Shown: one piece after another, positions 10,441 through 20,830 of the stretch
Layout: every line of letters begins with the position of its first letter
How positions within the stretch are numbered: the stretch's first letter is position 1
Origin: Channallabes apus
Taxonomy: Eukaryota; Chordata; Actinopteri; Siluriformes; Clariidae
DNA length: 64,000 nucleotides
Direction: 5' to 3'
Assembly: GCA_030522415.1 (NCBI GenBank)
Contig: CM060126.1
Span: forward strand, 1,776,333-1,840,332
Translations under genes and position numbers: made by a program
Notes under the pieces: generated by a model
The model's input: only the letters and a program-made list of their open reading frames with translations
The model's database searches: none
Told to the model about the DNA's origin: nothing

Positions 10441-12578
10441 TTTTTATTTTTTTGCTTATGTTTAGTCACAAACTGTTAAAAAAAAAACAGTCCTGAGGCT
10501 GGTGAGTGTAATATAATTGGCTGTGTTGTATAGTTTGGGATAGTTCCTAATTGATTGGATGGATTAAGTTTTAACAGAATTAAATCAATCTGGCAACGCT
10601 GGATACACTGGGAAGAGTTCACTTTTATACATAGATAACTGAGTCAACAGGGGTGTTTTATCCTGGATCATAATATTCTTCCAATAATCTGAATAATCCT
10701 GATTATGTGACCATTTTAGTTTGTAAAAATTTTAATAATCTGTTCAACAGGTAAATATGATTCATGTCAACTCCTGATCTGATCATTACGCTCTTGTTAT
10801 AAGTGATATTCATAATATGATATTCATTCTGAGCTGAGCTGAGGGAAATTTCTGGATGAATGAGGCAGGATCTCTGATTGGCTCACATTTCACACGTAGT
10901 AAAGCATTTAACCAATCATGGATGAGCCTGACCTACAGTAACCTCAAAGTTGGAGAAGAAATGCCTTCTTCTTCTGTTATATTTTACAACGTTATATTAT
11001 ATTCTGATTAACGATTAGAACATAAAAGACATGTAAACACACAGACCAGCGTCCACATAAACAGTTTGAGTCGGTTGAAATCTGTTATTATTATGATCAA
11101 GATAGAAATATCGATATGCGAACACGGATACTTATGTGAATATGATTCATGAAATAATTCTAAATTTTTATATATTATTTATTAGAAAATATCATATTCT
11201 TTATTTTTTTTTACCTTTAATGCAATACTAGAAATTATTAAGAATAAAAAAAATTCTAAATAATTCATTTTAAACAAACACATGAACAAACAAACAAAAA
11301 AAGATAAAATCCATGATAAAACTATGCACAGTAAAGACAACGAGAACATCGCTCCCTGAGACAGAATGTCAATTTTTATTTTTATTTTTTTTATATTACA
11401 GCAACAGGGAAACTTATGTGGAACATAAAATAAAAGTAATTAAAAATTATTTTTAAAAAAATTTATTTATTATTAATAATTATTAACAGTAAGAGAATTG
11501 TTTTGCATCCTCAAATGTGCCTTTTTTTTCCACCTTTCCCTCCCAAAAAAGTGTTTTTAACTGAATTCTTTAGTAATATTTAAAAATCATATTCCTAAAT
11601 TAAATTGTGTACACAGAACTGAAAAGAGCTGCAGAGGTTGTAGAGCATGTTTGACTCACATGAGGCTTTTCAAGCTCGTCATTTTACACATTTTTGTAAA
11701 CCAGTCAACATTAAATAGAATAAAATGTTTTATAAATGAGAATCAGCTCTTTACACTGAATTTTCATATAATTTTTTTCTCTTGAACTCAGACAGAACAG
11801 TTAACCTTTGCACAGAGATGAAATATTACAGTGTCGGATTTCACTTTTTTTGTAACGTGATTAGCTGCACAGAGCAGTGCATATCGAAACCCATCAGCCA
11901 CGAGGAGAAAGGTTTTAGATCTTCCTTTCAACAGAATTCCTCACAGCCTAATGGCTTAAGAGACTCCCTGTGGCCACGCGGATCGTTTTATTGAATTATT
12001 TACTTAAGTTTCTCGATTCTCCAGTAAATTAGCTACGTGATCCATATCCTGTGGATATTTTAGGACAATGCTTATTTTCAATCTTTCGCTATCACGCTTT
12101 TGGAAACATTTGCACTTCTGTTATTGGATGTTTTTTTTGCTTTAGTAACTCCCGCTTCAATTCTTGATATTTTACTTTCAAAGAGCCAGACTTTCTTGTA
12201 TTTTTAATGTAGTCTTGAGGAATACAGTGGTGTGAAAAACTATTTGCCCCCTTCCTGATTTCTTATTCTTTTGCATGTTTGTCACACTTAAATGTTTCTG
12301 CTCATCAAAAACCGTTAACTATTAGTCAAAGATATAACTGAACACAAAATGCAGTTTTTAAATGAAGGTTTACGTCATTAAGGGAGAAAAAAACCTCCAA
12401 ATCTACATGGCCCCCTTGTTAAAAAAGAACTTAACTGTGGTTTATCACACCTGAGTTCAATTTCTGTAGTCACCCCCAGGCCTGATTACTGCCACACCTG
12501 TTTCAATCAAGAAATCACTTAAATAGGAGCTACCTGACACAGAGAAGTAGACCAAAAGCACCTCAAAAGCTAGACATC

Positions 12579-13470
12579 ATGCCAAGATCCAAAGAAATTC
12601 AGGAACAAATGAGAACAAAAGTAATTGAGATCTAGAGACTGGGCAAAAACGGCCTGCATGGCAGATTTCCAAGGCGCAAACCACTTTTAAGCAAAAAGAA
12701 CATTAAGGCTCGTCTCAATTTTGCTAAAAAACATCTCAATGATTGCCAAGACTTTTGTGAAAATACCTTGTGGACCGACGAGACAAAAGTTGAACTTTTT
12801 GGAAGGTGCGTGTCCCGTTACATCTGGCGTAAAAGTAACACAGCATTTCAGAAAACGAACATCATACCAACAGTAAAATATGGTGGTGGTAGTGTGATGG
12901 TCTGGGGTTGTTTTGCTGCTTCAGGACCTGGAAGGCTTGCTGTGATAGATGGAACCATGAATTCTACTGTCTACCAAAAAATCCTGAAGGAGAATGTCCA
13001 GCCATCTGTTCGTCAACTCAAGCTGAAGCGATCTTGGGTGCTGCAGCAGGACAATGACCCAAAACACACCAGCAAATCCACCTCTGAATGGCTGAAGAAA
13101 AACAAAATGAAGACTTTGGAGTGGCCTAGTCAAAGTCCTGACCTGAATCCTATTGAGATGTTGTGGGGCCAGGTGTAGCTCAGTGGTTAAGGCATTAGAC
13201 TACGGTTCGGAAGATCCCAGGTTCAAACCCCACAACCACCAAGTTGCCACTGTTGGGCCCTTGAGCAAGGCCCTTAACCCTCAACTGCTCAGATGTGTAA
13301 TGAGATAAAAAAAATAATAATAAATTGTAAGTCGCTCTGGATAAGAGCGTCTGCCAAATGCCTAAATGTAAATGTTGTGGCATGACCTTAAAAAGGCGGT
13401 TCATGCTAGAAAACCCTCAAATAAAGCTGAATTACAACAATTCTGTAAAGACGAGTGGGCCAAAATTCCT
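12579..13470 (+). pseudogene. Tc1-like transposase copy 2, deleted and interrupted
   Basis: The start (MPRSKEIQEQ) is shared with copy 1, but the 258-bp deletion joins codons so that a TAG stop appears at once (near 12633). Downstream the catalytic domain is clean: WTDETKVELFG keeps the first Asp, QQDNDPKH the second, and NPIEM the Glu. The frame then runs into the SINE right after NPIEMLW (13152-13166). After the SINE about 90 bases of transposase sequence remain. The A-run at the frameshift site of copy 1 is six A long here. Copy 2 therefore preserves the ancestral catalytic residues that copy 1 lost. Confidence 0.9.
13167..13371 (+). mobile_element. tRNA-derived SINE (205 bp) inside Tc1 copy 2
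   Basis: The head contains a Pol III A box (TAGCTCAGTGG, 13176-13186) and B box (GGTTCAAACCC, 13220-13230). The body includes CTTGAGCAAGGCCCTTAACC, and the tail GTCGCTCTGGATAAGAGCG...AAATGTAA resembles an L2-type LINE 3' end used for mobilisation. A perfect 9-bp target duplication ATGTTGTGG flanks it (13158-13166 and 13372-13380). An insert of A and AATAATAAT lengthens the linker before the tail. Confidence 0.95.
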
Positions 13471-14099
13471 TGCTTAATTAGAATTTTATTAAATCAGTCT
13501 TTGATATCCAGATTTTTTTTATTACAAGATGCAAGAATTTAAATTTTCCTCGCATAACAATTTTAGTTACTAAAAAAAAGTGTTCTATTTACAAGATAAC
13601 AACAACAATAACATCAAAGGGTAAAAAGAGATGTGTTGTGCGGTTTCCTAGCTAACGTAGATACTGTAGCTCTATTTAGTTGTCTATCTACCTAAATAAA
13701 TATAATTAACATACTGTAAACTAGGCTTGTTCACATCTATGAGTTGTCAGCTGTTGTGCTAAATTAATTAGGGAAAATGTTTTCCTGAAAAAAAAAAGTC
13801 TATTAATTATGTTGTTATTTCAGGAAAACACACTTTCATTATCTCCAGATGTTGAGAAAATTATTTCATCATGTCAGAAGATAATGAGAAAGCGAGAAAA
13901 AAAAAAACTCATCACAGGAAACCTCAATCAATACAACATGGGACTGTATGGCGTTCTTTTTTATTTATTTTTTTACAACAAAAAAAAAAGTATATAATCT
14001 GATATTGAATCCCACAGCTGTCTGGATGGTATTGAGACTCGTGAGTAAGTTGTGGAGATAAAAGCCTCTGCCACATGAATAAACGTGTGCTGGAGCGTG

Positions 14100-14700
14100 T
14101 AGTGTGTCCGCATTAACGTGGAACAGTGGAAAGAATAACACAGGACCCACGATCCGTCTTATCGCCTTCAAACGTTGCCAGAGATGTTGAGTTTAGCACA
14201 CATGAACATTTCTCTTTGATAACTCGGTTCGGGTTCACAATCCTAACACGGCACGGCGAGTGTCTCGTCCTGATGCCGGAGCTGTTTTTGGCAATCGACA
14301 CCATCATTTGAATAATTTCAATTAAAACTCACTGGCTTTTATATTCACTCATTAAAGCATGACGGACTGAAGTGTGTGTAAATCCCGAAACAATCAGCTC
14401 ACGCTGCATGACCAGCATTTTCCTCGGAGGCCCCCGAGCTCCGGATTCAGCCGGAACCTTTTTGGAGACCGTCTACGCCTCTGCGCTGGCAATGAAGGAA
14501 ACCCGAGTGCCAGCTGAACAGCATTCAAGGCAATTGTAGAGCTCTTTGAGGTGGAAAGATCGTCCTTTATCTGCCTTTGGAAGGAGTGCAGGAGAGGACG
14601 TGCCAAATGTGAACTTTCACTTGTTTTCCGCCAGGCTGGAGGCCGCAACCAGAACCGGTCCGAGGCTGAAGTGATGGAGTGATAAGTCGATGTAATGATG
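14100..14700. promoter_or_regulatory. candidate conserved non-coding island
   Basis: This GC-richer, low-repeat stretch includes TGCCAGCTGAACAGCATTCA near 14509 and CTTTATCTGCCTTTGG near 14564, with E-box (CAGCTG) and GATA-like (TTATCT) sites. No coding frame with a known domain. Composition-based and unverified. Confidence 0.28.
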
Positions 14701-14839
14701 TGCTTTATTCGCGCTCGGGTAGCTGTACGACCAGGATCACACTGAGAGATGGAGATTGTAGTAGATTAACAGCCTCCAGCATCAGCAAATAGGCGTGAGT
14801 TATGAATATCAGGCAGGTTTTATTCCCATTATATAAGAT

Positions 14840-15370
14840 GCATCAGTGAATCAGTTTAAACATGACGAGTCATATCCGTGATTCATTCCTGTCTCTCATT
14901 GCTTAACTTACTCCACTGGCTTAGGCTTTGGATGAGTGAATCTTTTTGACTTTTATTCAGTCCCATGCTGTTTGATTGAATCATTTTGTTTGATTCATTT
15001 CTGAGTTGCTCAGTGAGTCACATTTTGAATCAATGAATCATGATTCACTCTTCTGTCTTTTCAGTGAGCCACTTTTTGATTCATCTAAACTTTTAGTTTT
15101 GAATTTGAAGATTCACTCCTCTCACGTTCATTGGCTCGGTTTAAGGTTTGAATCAGTAAATGATTCAGTAATTTTTTTTCTTCTCTGGTTTATGATACAC
15201 TTTACAGTCAGTGTTTAAACCAGTGAATCTTTTCAGACATGAATTTAATTGACTTCTCAGTGATCGGAGATTCACTGTCAGTCTGTCAGTCCGAGGGCGA
15301 ATGTTTTATTTGGTTTCTTTGTTTTTCAGCAGATCGGGGATTGAATCGGTGAATCATTTGGCTATAAATA
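14840..15370. repeat. degenerate GAATCA/TGATTC-rich tract
   Basis: About 16 occurrences of TGAATCA/TGATTCA-like hexamers in 530 bases, in both orientations, spaced 10-80 bases apart (for example near 14845, 14880, 14972, 15025, 15037, 15110, 15160 and 15345). It looks like a decayed tandem or palindromic repeat of the fish GAATCA type. Similar pieces occur near 35850-35930 and 38730-38780. Confidence 0.6.
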
Positions 15371-15540
15371 AGATTGACACACTGCTGTGGTTTTTCACGA
15401 CACATACCATCAAAAGAATACATAATAATAAAAAAATATATTATTATTCTTGCTGTAAAAACAGAACAATATCAGCTTAATATTAACTTTCCATATATAA
15501 ATGATAATTTTTTTAAAACAAATGTATACCTGATACATTC

Positions 15541-15734
15541 GGGCCAGGGGTAGCTCAGTGGTTAAGGCATTGGACTACGGTTCAGAAGATCCCAGGTTCG
15601 AACCCCACAACCACCAAGTTGCCACTGTTGGGCCCTTGAGCAAGGCCCTTAACCCTCAACTGCTCAGATTTGTAATGAGATATAAATGTAAGTCGCTCTG
15701 GATAAGAGCGTCTGCCAAATGCCTAAATGTAAAT
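15541..15734 (+). mobile_element. tRNA-derived SINE, same family as 13167
   Basis: Nearly full length: A box TAGCTCAGTGG at 15551-15561, a consensus B box GGTTCGAACCC at 15595-15605, and the same body and GTCGCTCTGGATAAGAGCG tail. TGATAC occurs on both sides (15531 and about 15733) and may be part of an eroded target duplication. This is not a functional tRNA gene: the head runs straight into the SINE body and lacks a tRNA 3' half. Confidence 0.93.
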
Positions 15735-18700
15735 GATACCTCATTAGCGATTGTCGTCGCAGCTTCAACATATGTTACATACACGTTTCCATGACAAACA
15801 TCTGCCAAGGCTTAGCATTAGCCATGTTACATTTAATTTGATTGTTTGTTCAATTGTTTTTCGGCCGTAATGAGCGGTTATGTAACTTTTCCGTAACACC
15901 TGAGTTCATTCTGCGGATCTGCGTGATGCAACTGTGGAGAAAGCAACTTTTTCTTTTTTTTTCTTTTTGTTTCCATCAACTATATCTCACATGTTCCCAC
16001 ACCTCCAGCGCTGTACGTAGGTGTTAGGAGAGTGTGTGATGCAATAGTGTCAGGCAAGCTAGAACCCGAGACGTCTTATTAAAATGACTACGCAATCACG
16101 TTCGTACTCATTACCGCGACTTGCAGCAGACGTTTGGCCTGAGCGCTAACAAGCTGCTAAGCTGCAGATGATTCAGAGGTGAGATCGAGGTGATGTGATG
16201 GATGCTGGCGTTTATATGTACATACGGTTTGTCTTATTAACAAAAGAAGCAGATTCATCCAGTACTGTGTGTACTGTATATGTGCTGTGTATCACAACTA
16301 ATATAAAGAACATCAGTAAATACATAGCGTATGCTTGTATGTTCTTGTCGCTGTGACTTTTCCGGTGCTGAGTAAGGACTCGAGCGTGTGTGTGTGTAGA
16401 TGTGTGTAAAACACTTGCACTGCTTGAGAAGGTCACATACATATGAATAACGCTGACTGCTCAAGTTCAGCTCTCTATGGAGTTGTCCAACAGCGATCTC
16501 AGGCTGTGTTCCAATCCCGCCTCCAGCACGGCCTCGCCCACTTGCCCTCTCCATCGCTCTCCGGTGAGGAATCCCCTTCGCCATCTTAAAGCCTTTCCCC
16601 GTACTTTATTAGCTCAAGTGACATTTGTTATACAAGCTCTTAGGGGCTCGAGGGATAAGTCAACATGACTGTAGATGTCAGTAGCGAGAGTGAATTTACC
16701 CAGAAGCCATTGCACTAGGATGCTGCTTTTCATTCTCGAAAGAGCTTCTGTTTCTAATCATGAGGAAGAAACTGTAATATTTTATGGGATTTACTTAGTT
16801 TTTTTCCCCCCAGTGCAGCTGATGTAACTTCACTAATGTATTGGCTGCTTCTGCCAGGAGGTTACGATTCAGTGTTAGAAAATGTACTTAAATTTACTTT
16901 TAATTATTTATTTTTAAAAAATTACACCAAATAGTTTTTGTGTATTTTGTTGCTGTATGGATGTTTACAATTTTTCTTTCTTTATTAATTAAAAAAACTG
17001 TAATTTGTGTACATTTGGAAATGTGTGCATTTTATTTAATCTTTATAAATTTTTTATTTACTGTTAATTTATCAGTGTTTAAAACATCTGTGCATTTATT
17101 AATTTTATTTACGTATTGTAAAACACTTTGTATTAAATGATTATTTAATTAAGTGAAATTGTATTTATTTGTGATTTTGTTTATTATTAATATTTTAGAT
17201 ATTGTAAACTTTATGCTACTCAAAGATATTAATAATAATATACTTATTAAAATTTTTACGTTTAAATTTAGTAGGTTGAAATTTACAAAAAAGTTAATTA
17301 TTTAAAATATTATGAATGACATTTTACAAATTGAATATTTTTTTCAAAAGTGAACTATGTTCATATCTAATTTGTATTTACTGGAAATTTATCAGTGTTT
17401 TAAATTAATTATTTTATTTCTTTTAATTTATTTGTTTGTTGGCTTGTTTTTAAATATTATAAACTTGTATGATGTGCAGTATTTTGGTAATAACTATACA
17501 GCAACAACACTGAATAATAATAATAATATTAATAATAATAATAATATGTAAATATAGCATATGTAATATTTATATAATAATACTCTGAGTTCGTCCTCTT
17601 GCCCTGACCGCCTGCACTTGGTCAGCACGTTCACTCCGTTATCGCTCGTGTGACTGTCGTCTCTGTCACAACTGCTTTCTGCTTTTTTTCTGTTACTTGT
17701 GATTAAATGTAAATAATTCACTCAGTCAGTGTTTTTAATAACCTGTGTTGATTTTTCTAATCTTGCATTACTAACATTGACAGAAACCCTGAGGGTCTGC
17801 GCCTTTGACTTTTTCATATAAAAAAAATAAATAAATAAAAAAAAGAAGAGACGCTAGAGAGACACCGATGCCGATGCCGTCGTTCGGAAGATTTGCTCTT
17901 TACAGCTTTCTGCTGCTGTGTGAAATTATTTTTAGATTGTTTTGCAAAGTTCTAGAATTTAAAATAGTTTGCTGTGGCTACAGAAAAGCAACAACTTAAA
18001 AAGGCCACTTTAGATACAGTGATGAGGTGAACATTTCCAAACGAGGGTTGCAGGTGTTTTCGCAGCAGGTACGAGGCGTCCCTGTGGACACACACACTGG
18101 ACGGCCACCTGGGAGCACGGCGCGATGTTTCTGGAGAATCTGTACACCTCTGGAAAAAACAATCAGTGCAAAAGGAAGAAAGAGAAGTGATAACAAATAG
18201 ACTTGTACTGTACATGTACCTGTGGCTGGAAAGCATGAAGCGCGCGCTGCCTAGTGAACCATGCAGATTACAGGAAAGGAAATTACATCATTTGAAATGC
18301 TGCAGTGTGGAAATCTATAGTAATTAGAGCATTAACTTGTGTCTATTTCCTCCTCGATTCCCAAACTGCATTGCACCATTAGCCAAGATGGACGCCCATT
18401 TGGTGGAACCCAGTGGCAATGACAAAAATAGTGCACGACTGCCTGCCAGTGCAGAGCCTGATTTAGGCTTTTCATTCCGTTTGCAGTCTGAGGTTATTTT
18501 CACACTTTCAGGCTTCTGGGCTTCGGTACGATCAGTGCATGTGTGAAAGCTTTTTTCGACCTCAGGTTTGGTCTAGAAAGCCAACGCTGTGGAGCTCATC
18601 AGGTGTGGAAGATATCGTCTATGAGCCATTGTTGCAGAATGTATTAAAGTGAGTGCGTTAATATAAATGCAGTGTGCTAATTGGACTGTTCTTCCTTTAG

Positions 18701-19576
18701 ACGCGGGCATCCATAACGGTTTACAAGCTGCTGTGGTTCGCGACGCTCGTGTTTAACATTCCAGACAGCTAGCGAGATTCACAAATTGCATCGAAACAAA
18801 ATTCGAGCCCTCCCATCAGATGCACTTGTCTGTTGTGCCAGTCTATTTGCATTTCATTTTCTCAGCCACGATTTACATATTCATGTCAATTCGAGAAGAG
18901 CGAAGCGAGGATCGGGTCACCCCTCTCTTCTGGCGCGGGCGCTTATCTGCGCTCTCCTCGCCGTGATTGAAGCAGTGATGTGAGACTTGTAACGGCGTTA
19001 TTTTTTTCCTGACACTTTCTCAAGAGCAGCGCATTTTTACAACACATTATGCGCAGGCGTGATTTCCAAGAGCCATCCTGACACTTAAAAATGAGACACC
19101 AAAATCGGGGTCACCCCAATTCCTTTGTTTAGTTATTCGACTGCGGGATGTAAACAGATCCTTAAGAGGAAAAAGACAACATTAAGCCATAAGGAATGTA
19201 AAAGCAAACCAAACTCCGGAAACCTTTTACGCATGAATGTGTATAAATAATGTTAAATGTAATAAAAAAATGTGACTTAATGATGGAACAAAAAGTCAGA
19301 TTGGAGCTCACACACCTCAGCCCATCTTTTTTAGCCTCCCTGGAGAGTTAATTGGAATGAAAAGGAAGGTCTTCTGGGTTAGTTACCAATTTAAAATATA
19401 GAAATTTACAGAATTTTTTTTTCCTGTACTACATTTTGTATAAATTAAATTTAAATTAAGCTTAAATCAAGTTTCAAATAATTAAACCAAATATAAAGGC
19501 AATTCCAACATATAAAAAAAAACTGAAAAAAGTTTGCATGCATGTTTATTGAGAGTAAAAATGTTCACTAGGTATA
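15735..19576. other. non-coding DNA, no gene seen
   Basis: Very AT-rich between 16850 and 17580, with TAATAA runs near 17515 and an A-rich run near 17820. The stretch 16480-16640 (CTGTGTTCCAATCCCGCC...) has the look of an old dispersed repeat. A GC-richer island at 18600-19140 is listed separately. No coding exons recognised. Confidence 0.6.
18600..19140. promoter_or_regulatory. candidate conserved non-coding island
   Basis: Low-repeat, GC-richer DNA with an octamer-like CTATTTGCATTTC near 18843, GCGCTTATCTGCGCTC near 18940 (GATA type) and an 11-bp palindromic GGGGTCACCCC near 19108. No coding frame of note. Inferred from motifs and composition only. Confidence 0.3.
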
Positions 19577-20156
19577 CAGTACTAGTCAAACACTTTGAAA
19601 CACCTTCTTATTCAGTGTTTTTTTGTTTAGTGATTTATTTTCCACATTCTAGAACAATACTGGAAATTTCAGAACTACGAAATAACACATATGACATTAT
19701 TTAATTAACTAGGAACAACAACAACAGGTGTTAGTTTACAACACAAAGGTCTGTAGGATCTATAAGCTGTTCTGGAACAGTTCCTGTAAGAACGGTATTG
19801 TGTCGAGTGCGTTTGTAAAAACCCATCGAGCTCCATGATGATGAAACTGTCCCTCATGAAGACCTTCCCAGGAAAGCAAGACTGAGCTCTGCTGCAGAGG
19901 AGACGTTCATTTAGAGTCACCAGCCTCAGAAATCACCAATTAACAACCAGCACCTCAGATTAGAGCCGTTATGAAGCTTCACAGAGCAGAAGTAGCAGAT
20001 AAACATCTCAATATCAACTGTTCAAAGGAGATTATTGTGGATTTTGGATAATAAACGCCTTCAGTATTGTTTTACAGTGTTGCAAGAAATAAAAATTAGA
20101 AATGACCATTTAATTACAGTAGAATGGGGTGTACAAACTTTTGACAGGTAGTACAG
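19577..20156 (+). mobile_element. internally deleted Tc1-like element (about 580 bp)
   Basis: The left end CAGTACTAGTCAAACACTTT follows TA (19575-19576). The right end GTACAAACTTTTGACAGGTAG...CAG precedes TA (20157-20158). These match the widespread CAGTACTAGTCAAAAGTTTG Tc1 family of fish. The inside (about 19840-20040) is the decayed DNA-binding part of a Tc1 transposase; ACCAGCCTCAGAAATC and ATCAACTGTTCAAAGGAGA are typical phrases. The catalytic half is absent. Confidence 0.85.
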
Positions 20157-20459
20157 TATATGTAATGAAGACTTTGAAGAAATGTAATAAAAGATATGAA
20201 GTGTATTTTTGGAAAAAGTGGTATTGCTTGAATATATTCATACATATGAGTCTATTGAAAAGTCAATGAAAACCACTTGGAGCTCAATATCAGATAAACC
20301 AATAGGGTTGTGGTGCACTGGGGGGGGGGGGGGGGCTTGTCCTATCCAGAGAAAGGAAGTGAAGATGGATTGCTTGTAATGGGGGTTCAAGAGGGGTTTA
20401 AACTGAAACCACAACACTGTAGAACACAAGTATTTCTTAGATATCACATTAGATTTAGA
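20157..20459. other. spacer with a G16 run
   Basis: Short non-coding stretch. It contains 16 consecutive G at 20320-20335, likely a site of length variation and sequencing error. No gene. Confidence 0.7.
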
Positions 20460-20830
20460 ATTAGATTGACCTTGACCATTGACCCCTAAAATGGGGTCAG
20501 TTCATCCTTCTGGCCTAGTGAACATTTGTACCAATCTTGAATAAATTGTCTCCTGGCATTTCTGAGATATCGCTTCACAAGGACTGGATGGAATAATGTG
20601 AGGTCACAGTGACCTTGACCTTTGAGAAACTGTGTTCAGTTTGACCTTGAGTCAAAGTGAATGTTTGTGCCAAATTTAAAGAAGTCTCCTCAAGGTGTTA
20701 GATGACCATAATGTCACCTTTTGCCACTTTTGCACTTTGATTACCAAAATCTAATCAGTCGATCTTTGAGCCCAGGTGGACATTGATGCCAATTTTGAAG
20801 GAATTACCTGTGAAAGACAAATCGTCGACT
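20460..20830 (+). repeat. three-unit diverged repeat rich in nuclear-receptor half-sites
   Basis: Three related segments carry GTGAACATTTGTACCAATCT (near 20518), GTGAATGTTTGTGCCAAATT (near 20658) and GTGGACATTGATGCCAATTT (near 20776), joined by TGACCTTGACC and GAGATATCGC motifs. This matches a dispersed repeat common in fish genomes that I know from memory but cannot name with certainty. TGACCTTGA occurs at 20467-20475, 20610-20618 and 20642-20650. It contains no coding sequence. Confidence 0.75.
20601..20615. promoter_or_regulatory. perfect palindromic estrogen response element sequence
   Basis: AGGTCACAGTGACCT is a perfect inverted repeat of AGGTCA with a 3-base spacer, the consensus site for estrogen receptor homodimers and the form known from the vitellogenin A2 promoter. 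It overlaps a TGACCTTGA extended half-site (20610-20618) of the type bound by ERR and SF-1/LRH-1 monomers. Binding in vivo is unproven, and the site lies inside a dispersed repeat. Confidence 0.75.

Larger units (their letters stand above)
8446..12224. other. non-coding, AT-rich, no gene seen
   Basis: There are no convincing coding frames. The stretch holds a simple ATT repeat at 9773, several A- or T-rich runs, and one GC-richer island (10020-10440) listed separately. Around 9600 the phrase CCACCACCATGCTTCAC resembles stretches found in Tc1-type remnants, but it is too short to call. Confidence 0.6.
12225..13470 (+). mobile_element. Tc1-like transposon copy 2, deleted, 3'-truncated and split by a SINE
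   Basis: This copy starts with the same CAGTGGTGTGAAAAAC end after TA at 12223-12224. Relative to copy 1 it lacks the inner direct repeat (about 26 bp lost near 12411), 258 bp of the DNA-binding region (junction near 12635), and everything after about 13470, including the right inverted repeat. A SINE of 205 bp sits at 13167-13371. Without a right end it cannot be mobilised. Confidence 0.93.
13471..15540. other. non-coding DNA, no gene seen
   Basis: AT-rich DNA with A- and T-runs, a candidate regulatory island (14100-14700) and a cluster of GAATCA/TGATTC motifs (14840-15370), both listed separately. The short open frames here show no recognisable domain. Confidence 0.6.

Noticed and set aside
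13167..13240. tRNA gene (A and B boxes at 13176 and 13220)
   Set aside because: It is the head of a SINE: no tRNA-like 3' half or acceptor pairing, it runs into the SINE body, and the same head recurs at 15541 and 60738.
15541..15615. tRNA gene
   Set aside because: Same reason; identical SINE body and tail follow.
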